A DNA stretch of 64,000 nucleotides from Onthovicinus sp900555545 (GCA_949296915.1 CASFPX010000002.1:134175-198174), one strand, 5' to 3'. Counted from the first letter of the stretch, positions 17,147 to 25,539 are shown. Notes: a model not told the origin generated them from the sequence alone. A program made the numbers and translations.

Positions 17147-18073
17147 TTAAATTTCGAGTTTTTCGACACAGCGCAGGCGCGCGCTGTGGCTCCTGGGGTT
17201 TGCTTCCAGCTCTTGTGCTGTCGGCGCCTTGGATTTGAATACGAGCCTGCCGCGCGGTTTTTTACCGCAGACGCAGACGGGAAAATCCTTGGGGCAGGTA
17301 CAGCCCTGGCAGAACTGGGCAAATCTTGTTTTGACCATGCGGTCCTCCAGCGAGTGAAACGTGATCACTGCAAGCCGGCCATGCGGATGTAATACATCAA
17401 AGGCGCTGTCCAATGTATCGGAGAGCACACCCAGTTCATTATTCACCTCAATCCGGATCGCCTGGAATGTGCGGCGGGCGGGATGAGCATCCCGCTGGGC
17501 CGCCGCCGGCATAGCAGATTTAATCACGTCGATCAGCTCAAAGGTGGTTTGGATGGGCCGGCGCTGGCGGGCACGTACAATCTCCCGGGCGATTGCCCCG
17601 GCAAAGCGCTCCTCGCCGTAATCCCGGATCACACGGCGGAGTTCCTGCTCGCTGTAGCTGTTGACCACATCGGCGGCGCTCATCCCGCTCCGGCTCATCC
17701 GCATATCGAGCGGGGCGTCACTGTGGAAGGAAAAACCGCGCTCCGGTGTATCCAGTTGATACGAACTGACGCCGATATCCATCAGGACGCCATCCACGCC
17801 CGGCAGTTCCAACTCTTCCAAAATAGCGCGTATCCGGCTGAAATTACTCTGGACAACGCTGACGTTGGACCGGCCTGCAAAGCGCTCCCGCAGGACGGCA
17901 ATGGCGTCCGGATCCTGATCCACACAGATCAGGCGGCCGGATGTAAGCCTGTCCAAAATGGCGGCGGAGTGTCCGCCCCCACCGGCTGTTAAATCCATAT
18001 AGACACCGGAGGATTGAATATTCAGTGCGTCGATTGACTCCTCAAACAGGACGCTCTTATGCACAAATGCCAT
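17147..18073 (-). CDS. rsmH: RsmH, 16S rRNA (cytosine-1402-N4)-methyltransferase
   Basis: Methylates N4 of C1402 of 16S rRNA in the ribosomal P site, using S-adenosylmethionine. It has 308 residues with the SAM loop DLTAGGGGHS at 27-36 and the family motifs DIGVSSYQLD and FHSLEDRMVK. Near the C-terminus is a cysteine group, CQGCTCPKDFPVCVCG, which is usual in Firmicutes homologues. GGAG lies seven bases before the ATG. It is the second gene of the dcw cluster, directly after mraZ. Confidence 0.97.
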   Translation of the reverse strand: MAFVHKSVLFEESIDALNIQSSGVYMDLTAGGGGHSAAILDRLTSGRLICVDQDPDAIAVLRERFAGRSNVSVVQSNFSRIRAILEELELPGVDGVLMDIGVSSYQLDTPERGFSFHSDAPLDMRMSRSGMSAADVVNSYSEQELRRVIRDYGEERFAGAIAREIVRARQRRPIQTTFELIDVIKSAMPAAAQRDAHPARRTFQAIRIEVNNELGVLSDTLDSAFDVLHPHGRLAVITFHSLEDRMVKTRFAQFCQGCTCPKDFPVCVCGKKPRGRLVFKSKAPTAQELEANPRSHSARLRCVEKLEI

Positions 18074-18096
18074 AACCGAACTCCATATCCCTCAAC

Positions 18097-18522
18097 TTAA
18101 TAGTAGATATCCGCCCCATCGACCGGATCCAGCGCAGCTGCCTCATCCATGGCCTGCTCAAAGGTATCACGGTCCCACAGCTCCACGCGTGTGTCCGCGC
18201 CGAAAATAATCACTTCCCTCGTGATACCGGCGTAGTCGCACAGCCGCTGCGGGATAGTGATACGCCCCTGCTTATCCGGTTCCACCGTTTGGGAGCCGCG
18301 GAAAAACAGGCGCTGACGCTGTCGGGATTCCAACGTGTTAGAGGTGGCGCTGATTTCCCGGCTCAGCTCCTCCCACTTCTCGTCGGGATAGACGAAAATG
18401 CATTTTTCCATGGGGGCGCGGCACAGGGTAAAGGAGGCGCCGAGCGTCTCACGAAATTTGGCCGGGATAAAGATACGGTTTTTCTGGTCGATATTATGTT
18501 CAAACTCTCCGAGAAAGCCCAT
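18097..18522 (-). CDS. mraZ: MraZ transcriptional regulator
   Basis: A DNA-binding ring protein of 141 residues that represses its own dcw operon in bacteria where it has been studied. Two AbrB/SpoVT-like half-domains are visible, each with its conserved turn: DQKNRIFIPAKFR near 11-23 and DKQGRITIPQRL near 82-93. The ATG at 18522 was chosen over an upstream one because GGGGGTGA precedes it. Ten-base repeats typical of MraZ boxes lie between the promoter and this start (18596-18625). Confidence 0.96.
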   Translation of the reverse strand: MGFLGEFEHNIDQKNRIFIPAKFRETLGASFTLCRAPMEKCIFVYPDEKWEELSREISATSNTLESRQRQRLFFRGSQTVEPDKQGRITIPQRLCDYAGITREVIIFGADTRVELWDRDTFEQAMDEAAALDPVDGADIYY

Positions 18523-18595
18523 CGTATCTTCACCCCCATTTTGTTGTTCTGACCCGGTCAGAAAACTTTCCACCGGCAGGCAGTGGAAACTGTGG

Positions 18596-18625
18596 GAAAA
18601 TCCACCTTTTCTCCCCTAAATCCAC
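18596..18625 (-). promoter_or_regulatory. MraZ box array (three 10-bp repeats)
   Basis: Read on the minus strand, three units spaced exactly 10 bp lie just downstream of the -10: GTGGATTTAG (18625-18616), GGGAGAAAAG (18615-18606) and GTGGATTTTC (18605-18596). Known MraZ operators are G-rich direct repeats with a 10-bp period near the mraZ promoter, so this is the expected autoregulatory site. Confidence 0.65.
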
Positions 18626-18636
18626 CACTTGGAATT

Positions 18637-18665
18637 ATTATAGCCCCTTTCCCCTGATAAAGCAA
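18637..18665 (-). promoter_or_regulatory. dcw cluster promoter upstream of mraZ
   Basis: TTGCTT (18665-18660) and a perfect TATAAT (18642-18637) are separated by 17 bp on the minus strand. The MraZ boxes lie directly downstream, in the leader. Confidence 0.8.
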
Positions 18666-18740
18666 TACCTTCTCTTTAAAAACTTCCTATACAAATCGAA
18701 CAAGAATCGCCCTTCGATGCTATCTTTTTCCTCAGCACGA

Positions 18741-18776
18741 CAAAAGGCGGGCGCATCATTTCAGATGCGTCCGCCT
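18741..18776 (-). terminator. rho-independent terminator of the ATP-grasp gene
   Basis: A 13-bp stem with one wobble pair (18745-18757 with 18764-18776) is followed on the minus strand by TTTTG. It ends transcription before the mraZ promoter. Confidence 0.85.
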
Positions 18777-18793
18777 CGAACTCTTTGATTGGA

Positions 18794-19828
18794 TCAGGAA
18801 AAATCAGAGAGATTCTCCCCAAATACTGCGCGGAAGCGCGGGAGGATCCCCTCATGCTGCTCCCCCTGGTGATAGTAATTTTGGCACATGTCATATCCGG
18901 GGATCGTATTGCCCTCGACCAGGACGGGGCCGTCCGGCGTAATGGCGACATCCCAGCCGACATACCGGATCTGTGGCACCACATGCGCCGCCTTTTTTAC
19001 CAGTTCGACCGACTCCTTAAAAAACGGAATGGAAAAACCAATCAGTTTAGTCCCGGTAGAAGGGTGCGTATCATAGCACATTCCCGTCTTGTCACAAAAA
19101 GCCGGCACGTGGATCACCCCGTCCTCCCCGACACGGCAATACATACCGCCGCTGGAGATGTTATCCACAGCTTTGGTCCCGTTGCCCATCCGCACCAGGG
19201 CATACATCACATGCGCCTGCCCCTTGGCGAGAACGGTTGTAATCCGCAGTGTGTTGATGGAAGTCGGGCAGAGGCGATCCATCTCGGGATGCTGCGGGAT
19301 TCGCTCCTCAATAATAAACTGACGGTGATCGAGCAGTGTATCGTATAAATCCTTTTTATTGTCGTACTGGGAGACGCACAAACGCTCTACCCCTACACCG
19401 CCGAAGCCGTCTGTCACTTTGGCAAAAATAAATTTTTTATCCCGGATGAATGCCTCAAACTCGGGAAAATCGCTGTTGCGCAGGTCCAGCCACTGGCGTC
19501 CGATAAATTCAGAAAAGCGCGTGTTAAACCGCGCCTTATCCGTAAAAATGGCGTCATAAGCCTTGTCGTTGACGTTGCGCACCAGCTGTAAATTATGATT
19601 CATGGTCATAAAGGTTTTGCGCTTGGCACGATCACGGATCCAGGCAAATCCAAAAACACGGTAGTCCAGATAACCAGTGCCATAGTAAACGGCACACCAG
19701 ATCATGTCGATCAACAGGGCAATTTTATTGCGGCCGGACTCCTCCGCCGTCTCCGACACCAGCATCCATAGCCGCTTAAAGTTAAAGCTACGCATCCGGC
19801 GCAAAAAAGTCTTAATTCTGGTCAGCAT
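18794..19828 (-). CDS. ATP-grasp protein related to sugar-transfer-associated/hexapeptide ATP-grasp family
   Basis: A 344-residue protein. The second half has the ATP-grasp layout: a lysine in KKFIFAKVTDGFGGVGVERL, EERI with the hinge glutamate, INTLRITTV, and a C-terminal VEGNTIPGYDM with the Mg-binding Glu and Asn. Proteins of this type are annotated as sugar-transfer-associated ATP-grasp and probably form an amide or ester bond on a cell-surface glycan, but the reaction is not known. The start at 19828 has GGAGGAAC upstream; an earlier ATG lies in the intergenic hairpin area. It follows a GH27 alpha-galactosidase by about 100 bp, perhaps read from the same message. Confidence 0.8.
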   Translation of the reverse strand: MLTRIKTFLRRMRSFNFKRLWMLVSETAEESGRNKIALLIDMIWCAVYYGTGYLDYRVFGFAWIRDRAKRKTFMTMNHNLQLVRNVNDKAYDAIFTDKARFNTRFSEFIGRQWLDLRNSDFPEFEAFIRDKKFIFAKVTDGFGGVGVERLCVSQYDNKKDLYDTLLDHRQFIIEERIPQHPEMDRLCPTSINTLRITTVLAKGQAHVMYALVRMGNGTKAVDNISSGGMYCRVGEDGVIHVPAFCDKTGMCYDTHPSTGTKLIGFSIPFFKESVELVKKAAHVVPQIRYVGWDVAITPDGPVLVEGNTIPGYDMCQNYYHQGEQHEGILPRFRAVFGENLSDFS

Positions 19829-19890
19829 GCTTGTTCCTCCACTTCTGCATTCTCCCATCCCCTCACGCGTGAACAGTAAGGGCAAGCAGG

Positions 19891-19912
19891 CCGCCCGAGC
19901 GTACCCGGGCGG
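19891..19912 (-). terminator. weak hairpin after the alpha-galactosidase gene
   Basis: CCGCCCG (19891-19897) pairs with CGGGCGG (19906-19912). There is no U-run on the minus strand, so it may be leaky and let transcription pass into the ATP-grasp gene. Confidence 0.35.
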
Positions 19913-19929
19913 CAGTGCAATCATTGTTT

Positions 19930-21672
19930 TTAAGCGCCGACGCGGGAAATGCGGAATACCCGTACCCCATGGCTCGGAACCTCTGCCGAAAGCGTATCCG
20001 CTACGGTGGTCACCGTCTTATCCCACAGGTCTGTCACCTGATAATAACCCTCGTGCGGCAGGCGAACCTCCATCCGGCCGGCGATGGCGCGCAGACTTTC
20101 GGACATTGTTCTGGATTTACCGGACTTATTAAAGAAGCATACTGCAGCTGCATCGCCAGCCAACGGCTTGACCAGGACGTCCGTGAGCCCGTTGGAACGG
20201 TAGCGGAAGCATTGAATCCCGAGCGGATCCTGATCGACTGCGATCAAATCCCGGTTGGTAATGATTTTGAGCACCTTGTCCTCCCGGTTGATCGTCCCAT
20301 CCGGGCCGCGCAGCTTGCGGATATCATTGCCCAGCACCAGCGGTGCTGCCATCATGCACCAGAGGGTAAAGTGAGCCTTGTTCTCTTCATAAGTCAGATC
20401 GCCGTTTCCGACCTCCAACATATCGGGATCATTAAACCCACCGGGGCCAGCATATTGATTCAGGCGCACCGTACGCTCATAGATAGCGAGGATCGACTCC
20501 CACTTGGCGCAGATATCCCCTGTAGTACGCCACATATTGCCCGCTCTGGCGCCCCAGAGCCACGGCTTGCGGAATCCCCATTCACAGATGGAAAAGACAA
20601 TCGGCTTCTCCGGGAGGCCTGTCTCCGCCGCAACACGGGCCGTGGCTTTTTTGAGTTCCAAGCCCATATTGGTGTACTGCTTGGCGGCGGAATCAATATT
20701 ATTGGCAATCGGATTGGAGAGGCGTATTGTATTAACACCTTGATTGAGTTGAATCTCGATCTGATGGCGGCCCGTCGCCGACCAGGTTTTTGTACCCGGG
20801 ACGATCGTACCATAGACCTCTTTTCCATTGACGAGCGCCTCAATATATTTATCCTTTTTCCCGGATTTTTTCAGGCAAAGGGTCAGTACATAGATCCCGG
20901 ATTCCGGTACTTCCACATTGGTAAAGTCCGCAAAGCCATTATTGGCGTTCAGCCCGGTGATGTATTCACCGCTGGGAAGCTTTTCGTCCGGCATGATACG
21001 CGCTACTCCGCCGAGGCCGGCATCCTTGGCCAGGAAGGTGAGAACCTCCGCACTGCCCGGTCTGCCCACAGTGATCTTTTCAATCTCCGGTGCCTCCTTG
21101 GGCAGCGGGACATTGTGACAGAAATCGTACTTGAAGAATTCGACCCCCCACTCCGCAATCGTCTGCGCATCCAGCGCCTCATGGCCCAGGCTTGCCGGCA
21201 GATCCTCACAGGTGAGCGTACCATTGGAGGAATATAGGCCAAGCTTCATGCCCATGGCGTTGACATCCTTGACCAACTGGGGGATCCCGCTGGGGAAGTT
21301 GGTCAGATCTCCCTGAAGGCGGCCGTCCTGGTCGCGCAGGGAGGAATGCCAGCAATCGTCCAGATTCAAATAGATATATCCAGCATCCACCAAGCCCGCA
21401 TCCTTCATCGCTGCGGCGATCTCACGGATCAGATTTTCGTCAATCTTCTCCCGGAATGCGTTCCAGCTGGACCAGCCCATGATCGGTGTGAGTCCCGCCC
21501 CATTGCCATACTTCTCCACCGGGGCCTGCTTGCGTGCCTTATGGTTGTCAATCTTACGTTTGACATAGCACTTCGGACAGAATTTATTCTTTTTCATGAC
21601 GGTGACAGCCGCCGCCCCGGCTCCGGCTGCGGCCAACGCCGCGCCCGCAATGATATAAGCTTTTTTATTCAT
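19930..21672 (-). CDS. membrane-tethered GH27 alpha-galactosidase with inserted module
   Basis: A 580-residue enzyme that should release terminal alpha-galactose outside the membrane. Residues 1-26 form an Ala/Gly-rich signal anchor with no clear cleavage site. MGWSSWNAF, LNLDDCWH, the nucleophile Asp183 in KYDFC, and the acid/base region NDPD at 414-417 identify GH27. Between these catalytic parts, at about 195-340, lies a beta-rich block (for example SGIYVLTLCLKKSG and TIRLSNP) that looks like a CBM6/35-type sugar-binding module inserted in the barrel. A CPKC pair sits at 32-35. The start overlaps the upstream coiled-coil gene by four bases (ATGA), an odd coupling of a surface enzyme to a housekeeping operon. 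Confidence 0.88.
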   Translation of the reverse strand: MNKKAYIIAGAALAAAGAGAAAVTVMKKNKFCPKCYVKRKIDNHKARKQAPVEKYGNGAGLTPIMGWSSWNAFREKIDENLIREIAAAMKDAGLVDAGYIYLNLDDCWHSSLRDQDGRLQGDLTNFPSGIPQLVKDVNAMGMKLGLYSSNGTLTCEDLPASLGHEALDAQTIAEWGVEFFKYDFCHNVPLPKEAPEIEKITVGRPGSAEVLTFLAKDAGLGGVARIMPDEKLPSGEYITGLNANNGFADFTNVEVPESGIYVLTLCLKKSGKKDKYIEALVNGKEVYGTIVPGTKTWSATGRHQIEIQLNQGVNTIRLSNPIANNIDSAAKQYTNMGLELKKATARVAAETGLPEKPIVFSICEWGFRKPWLWGARAGNMWRTTGDICAKWESILAIYERTVRLNQYAGPGGFNDPDMLEVGNGDLTYEENKAHFTLWCMMAAPLVLGNDIRKLRGPDGTINREDKVLKIITNRDLIAVDQDPLGIQCFRYRSNGLTDVLVKPLAGDAAAVCFFNKSGKSRTMSESLRAIAGRMEVRLPHEGYYQVTDLWDKTVTTVADTLSAEVPSHGVRVFRISRVGA

Positions 21673-22253
21673 GCGTCATTCCCGCCTTCCGTATTTGTGG
21701 TTTCGCGCCCGCTTTTCCGGCTGCTGCCGGTCACCTGCGCCGCATCAAAGTTCGTTTTGACACGGCGGATATTGGTCAGACTGTTCTCCAGAACATCCTG
21801 TGCTGAGAGCAGCATATTTTCCACAAAGTCCGATGAACTCCCCCGTAGGGTATCGGCCCACCGCTGCGCCTGTTTTTTAGTGCTCTCCGCCTCTTCGTTG
21901 GCATCGCTCATAATCTTTGCCGCCTGTGCATTCGCCTGAGCTACGAGTTTATGCGCCTGCTCCTGTGCCTGCCGGGTAATGACATGCTCTGCGACCAGAG
22001 CCTGCGCCTGCTTTTGTGCCTTGGCAATGATTCCCTCCGCCTGTTTTTCGGCGCTCTCCAGAATCTCGACACGCTCGCTGGCAATGATCTGCGCCTGGCG
22101 GATCTCATCCGGGATATTCAAGCGCATCTCTTTAATCAGTTCCATGACATTGCTGGCGTTGATCAGCGTCTTGCTGGTAAAGGCAAGGCTGGTACCGTCC
22201 TCGATGGCATCCTCCAACTGATCGAGCAGCTCCTCTATGCTGACCTTGGACAT
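21669..22253 (-). CDS. coiled-coil protein resembling ATP-synthase b/V-type H subunits
   Basis: A 194-residue soluble protein. After a short structured N-terminus it has one long alpha-helical coiled coil (about 55-160) rich in Ala, Gln, Glu and Lys (for example EKQAEGIIAKAQKQAQ), and a polar, disordered tail. In Clostridia similar proteins between coaD and other conserved genes are often labelled ATPase or V-type subunit H-like, or compared with DivIVA; no enzymatic motif is visible. The ATG at 22253 has AAGGAGG seven bases upstream. It lies two bases after the coaD stop and overlaps the GH27 gene by four bases. The function is unknown; a scaffolding role is a guess. Confidence 0.72.
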   Translation of the reverse strand: MSKVSIEELLDQLEDAIEDGTSLAFTSKTLINASNVMELIKEMRLNIPDEIRQAQIIASERVEILESAEKQAEGIIAKAQKQAQALVAEHVITRQAQEQAHKLVAQANAQAAKIMSDANEEAESTKKQAQRWADTLRGSSSDFVENMLLSAQDVLENSLTNIRRVKTNFDAAQVTGSSRKSGRETTNTEGGNDA

Positions 22254-22255
22254 TG

Positions 22256-22747
22256 TCAATCCTCCTTATGTAAAAGACGTGCTGTGATATCCTGATAGAT
22301 CTCGGCCGGGACAAAGCTTTTGATGTCGCCGCCGAATTCACACACCTGCTTGACGACGCTGGAACTGAGGAACATATTCTCCCCGCTCGTTGTCATGAAC
22401 AGCGTCTCGACGTCGGGATTCAGTTCCCGGTTGGTCAGTGCCTGCTGAAACTCGTCCTCAAAATCGGAGACAGCACGCAGGCCCTTGACGATGGCATCCG
22501 CCTTTTTTTCCCGGGCGTAATCTGCCAAAAGTCCCATGTAAGTATCCACCTCGACGTTGGGCATCCCCCTGGTGCAGCGGCGCAACAGCTCCACCCGCTC
22601 CTCCGGAGTAAAGGCGCTGCTCGATTTGTGGTAATTGCGCATCACCACTACGATCACATGGTCAAACAGCCTGGCGCTGCGTCGGATGATATCCATATGG
22701 CCCAGCGTGACGGGATCAAAGCTCCCAGGGCAAATTGCGGTTTTCAT
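22256..22747 (-). CDS. coaD: phosphopantetheine adenylyltransferase CoaD
   Basis: Catalyses the fourth step of coenzyme A synthesis: 4'-phosphopantetheine plus ATP gives dephospho-CoA. It has 163 residues, the family length. The nucleotidyltransferase motif PGSFDPVTLGH is at 8-18 and the ISSS-like motif FLSSSVVK is near 127. Its start overlaps the rsmD stop by four bases (ATGA). The rsmD-coaD pair is a common Firmicutes arrangement. Confidence 0.97.
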   Translation of the reverse strand: MKTAICPGSFDPVTLGHMDIIRRSARLFDHVIVVVMRNYHKSSSAFTPEERVELLRRCTRGMPNVEVDTYMGLLADYAREKKADAIVKGLRAVSDFEDEFQQALTNRELNPDVETLFMTTSGENMFLSSSVVKQVCEFGGDIKSFVPAEIYQDITARLLHKED

Positions 22748-23289
22748 TCCTTGCTCCCCCCTCGGTATACGGCCAGTTCCGTCTTGCCATATCGATAGCG
22801 TCGGTACAGAGCCAGCGAACCGGCCATTTGCGGCAGTTCTTCCCGCTCCGGAAGTTCGCAGATAATCACGCCGTTTTCATCCATACAGGGTGCCACCGCC
22901 TCCAGCGCCCGCTGTAAGATTCCTTTGCCATAGGGCGGGTCAAGCAATGCAATATCGAATTTCTCCCCACGGTTGCGCACAAACATCAAACTGTCGGCAT
23001 TATAGACCTCCGCTTGGGACGCCAGACCCGTGTGCTCCAGATTTTCCTGAATGACAGCGGCCGCCCGCTTGTCGGAATCCACAAAGACCGCATTCGCCGC
23101 GCCGCGGCTGAGTGCTTCGATCCCGAGCTGGCCGGAACCGGCGAACATATCCAGAACGGTTCGGCCCTCCAGTTCAAACTGGATGATACTGAACAGCGCC
23201 TCCTTGACGCGGTCCGTTGTTGGACGGACATCGCGCCCTTCCAGCGTTTTCAGCCGCCGTCCCCGGGCGATACCGGTGATGACACGCAT
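22744..23289 (-). CDS. rsmD: RsmD, 16S rRNA (guanine-966-N2)-methyltransferase
   Basis: Methylates G966 of 16S rRNA during 30S assembly. It has 181 residues: the N-terminal RVITGIARGRRL, the SAM-binding VLDMFAGSGQLGIEALSRGA and the catalytic LDPPYGKG. GGGAGG lies eight bases upstream of the ATG. A promoter overlaps the end of uvrC, so this gene starts the rsmD-coaD-coiled coil-GH27 unit. It is coupled to coaD by an ATGA overlap. Confidence 0.96.
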   Translation of the reverse strand: MRVITGIARGRRLKTLEGRDVRPTTDRVKEALFSIIQFELEGRTVLDMFAGSGQLGIEALSRGAANAVFVDSDKRAAAVIQENLEHTGLASQAEVYNADSLMFVRNRGEKFDIALLDPPYGKGILQRALEAVAPCMDENGVIICELPEREELPQMAGSLALYRRYRYGKTELAVYRGGSKE

Positions 23290-23322
23290 TCACAGCGCCT
23301 CCCTTGTAACTAAATTCAGTTT

Positions 23323-23352
23323 ATTATCTCATTTTCACTATTGTTTTGTCAA
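23323..23352 (-). promoter_or_regulatory. rsmD-coaD promoter
   Basis: On the minus strand TTGACA (23352-23347) and GATAAT (23328-23323) have an 18-bp spacer. It lies directly before the uvrC stop codon on the left. Confidence 0.65.
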
Positions 23353-23354
23353 TA

Positions 23355-25193
23355 TTATGTTGCCGGATGATAAAAATTATATACAGCCTCGGCCGCACGC
23401 CGGCTCATTCCGTTCGCCGCCGTCAATTCCTCTACCGAGGCGTTGGAAATCCTGCGCATGGTCTTGAAGTGGGACAGAAGCGCCTTGGCTCGCTTGGGTC
23501 CGATCCCCTCAATCTGTGTGAGTGCACTGGCCAACGTACTGCGCGCATGGCTCTGATGGTGATAGGTAATGGCAAAGCGGTGCACCTCCTCCTGAATGGT
23601 GGAGACAAGTGTAAAGGCAGACCTCTTGTCATTTATCGCAATCTCGCCACCGTCCATCGCGATGGCCCGCGTACGGTGCTTGTCATCCTTGACCATACCG
23701 AAAAGCGGAATATTCAGACCGAATTTTTTCAGTACCGGCTCCACGGCGTGCATCTGGCCCTCGCCGCCGTCGAGCAGGATCAGATCCGGCAGCGTCCCGA
23801 ATCCCTCCTGCCCCTGGTTTCGGTAGTACTCCTCAAAGCGCCGGGTGAGCACCTCGTTCATGGAGGCGTAATCATCCTGACCCGTAAAGCCCTTGATCTT
23901 AAAGCGGCGGTATGATTTTTTGTATGGCAGTCCGTCCTTAAAGACGACCATGCCCGCTACATTATCACTGCCCGCCGTGTGGGAGATATCGTAGCTCTCG
24001 ATCCAGACGGGGGGCTTCTCCAGCCCAAGCAGGCGGGCAAGCTCGTCAAGCGCCGCCGTCTGGCGGCCGGTTGACCCATGCTTAAGCGCGAGCTTTTGCG
24101 CCGCATTGGACCGGCACATCTCTATCAGCTTGACCTGTTCCCCGCGCTGCGGGACAAAGAGCTCGACTTTTTTGCCGGCCTTCTCCCGCAGAAAGCGCTC
24201 CAATAACTCCGGATTCTCCGCCGGACCATCCAGCGTGACACGCCGCGGAATATCCCGGCGCATGGAGTAGTACCGGGTGACAAGCTCGCGTCGCTGCTGC
24301 TCAAGCGTGCCCTCCGGCTCGTAGAAGAAGTGCTCACTGTCATATAGGCGGCTGTCTGAAAAGCGCATGACAACCAAGCAGTTTTCTTTTTCCCCCTGCG
24401 CGAGGGCGAACACATCCTGCTCCGTGATGCCGGTGGCGACCACCTTCTGCTTTTCCGCAATCTTTTCCAGCGCGCGGATCCTGTCCCGCAGCTTGGCGGC
24501 GCGCTCAAAATCAAGGTTTTCAGCGGCCTCCTCCATCTCCTGCTGCATCTTTTTAGCGCTCGTATCCCCGCCGCGCAAAAAGTCCAGTGCCTCTCGGATG
24601 GACTGGTCATACTCCTCCTGGCCAATTTTGCGTGCACAGGGGGCGGCACACTGGCCAATAAAGTAATTCAGGCAGGGGCGCCCCTTTCCAATATCGCGTG
24701 GGAAAATACGGGAGCACTGGGGCAGCTTGAAAATTTTCAGCGCCTCATCGACGGCACACGTCACCGCATAGGAACTCGTATAGGGGCCGATATACTCCGC
24801 CCCATCATCCAACTTCTGCTTGACAGCGCTGATCCTACGCCACTCCCCGCGCGTCACTTTGATATAATGATAGCCCTTGTCATCCTTGAGCAAAATGTTG
24901 TATTTAGGGGTATGCTGTTTGATCAGGCTGCACTCGAGCACAAGCGCTTCAAACTCACTATCCGTCAAAATATAATCAAAGTCGTCCACGTGATCGACCA
25001 TCTTGCGCACCTTGATCGCATGGCCATTCTGTGAACCGAAATACTGGCTCACGCGGTTTTTCAGCGCCTTTGCCTTGCCGATATAGATAATCTGCCCGGA
25101 TTTGTCCTTCATAATGTAGACACCGGGTGTCAGCGGCAGGCTCATAGCTTTTCGGCGCAGATATTTAATTTTGGGATTTTTACTCTCTATCAC
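23355..25193 (-). CDS. uvrC: UvrC, excinuclease subunit
   Basis: Makes both incisions of nucleotide excision repair after UvrA/UvrB loading. It has 612 residues: the GIY-YIG nuclease (PGVYIMKD through IIYIGKAKALKNRV, about 24-100), a cysteine group (CLNYFIGQCAAPC), a UVR helical hairpin that binds UvrB (about 195-230), the RNase H-like nuclease with LLDGGEGQ, and a C-terminal helix-hairpin-helix (IEGIGPKRAKALL). The start is a GTG at 25193 with AGGGAGGAGG upstream; the longer open frame runs into the HPr terminator and is not credible. It may be read partly through that terminator, since no own promoter is obvious. Confidence 0.96.
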   Translation of the reverse strand: MIESKNPKIKYLRRKAMSLPLTPGVYIMKDKSGQIIYIGKAKALKNRVSQYFGSQNGHAIKVRKMVDHVDDFDYILTDSEFEALVLECSLIKQHTPKYNILLKDDKGYHYIKVTRGEWRRISAVKQKLDDGAEYIGPYTSSYAVTCAVDEALKIFKLPQCSRIFPRDIGKGRPCLNYFIGQCAAPCARKIGQEEYDQSIREALDFLRGGDTSAKKMQQEMEEAAENLDFERAAKLRDRIRALEKIAEKQKVVATGITEQDVFALAQGEKENCLVVMRFSDSRLYDSEHFFYEPEGTLEQQRRELVTRYYSMRRDIPRRVTLDGPAENPELLERFLREKAGKKVELFVPQRGEQVKLIEMCRSNAAQKLALKHGSTGRQTAALDELARLLGLEKPPVWIESYDISHTAGSDNVAGMVVFKDGLPYKKSYRRFKIKGFTGQDDYASMNEVLTRRFEEYYRNQGQEGFGTLPDLILLDGGEGQMHAVEPVLKKFGLNIPLFGMVKDDKHRTRAIAMDGGEIAINDKRSAFTLVSTIQEEVHRFAITYHHQSHARSTLASALTQIEGIGPKRAKALLSHFKTMRRISNASVEELTAANGMSRRAAEAVYNFYHPAT

Positions 25194-25224
25194 AGCGGCC
25201 CCTCCTCCCTGAAAAAAGGCGGAT

Positions 25225-25260
25225 AACAAAAAAGCACACTGCGAACGATCCGCAGTGTGC
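25225..25260 (-). terminator. rho-independent terminator of the HPr gene
   Basis: A perfect 10-bp stem (GCACACTGCG with CGCAGTGTGC) and a 7-nt loop are followed on the minus strand by TTTTTTG. It starts about 15 bp after the HPr stop. Confidence 0.93.
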
Positions 25261-25275
25261 CTCTTTTCCAATCAT

Positions 25276-25539
25276 TTACTCCGCAAATCCAGACTCGACA
25301 AGCTTGACAAGGCCCTCAACGGCCTCCTCCTCATCGGAGCCACCGGCGATAATGCGGATCTTCATACCGCCCATGATACCGAGCGAAAGAACACCAAGCA
25401 GGCTCTTCGCATTGACGCGGCGCTCTTCCTTCTCCACCCAAATTGAGGACTTATATTCATTCGCCTTCTGGATAAAGAACGTGGCCGGACGGGCATGCAG
25501 ACCCACTTGGTTCTGAACTGTAACATCTTTAACGTACAT
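25276..25539 (-). CDS. ptsH: HPr phosphocarrier protein
   Basis: An 87-residue HPr-type phosphocarrier. His15 in GLHARPA takes phosphate from enzyme I. Ser46 in AKSLLGVLSL is the site used by HPr kinase for carbon catabolite control in Firmicutes; both are present, so it is HPr rather than Crh. The start at 25539 has GGTGGGAG upstream. It is a single-gene unit with its own promoter and terminator and has no ptsI beside it. Confidence 0.95.
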   Translation of the reverse strand: MYVKDVTVQNQVGLHARPATFFIQKANEYKSSIWVEKEERRVNAKSLLGVLSLGIMGGMKIRIIAGGSDEEEAVEGLVKLVESGFAE

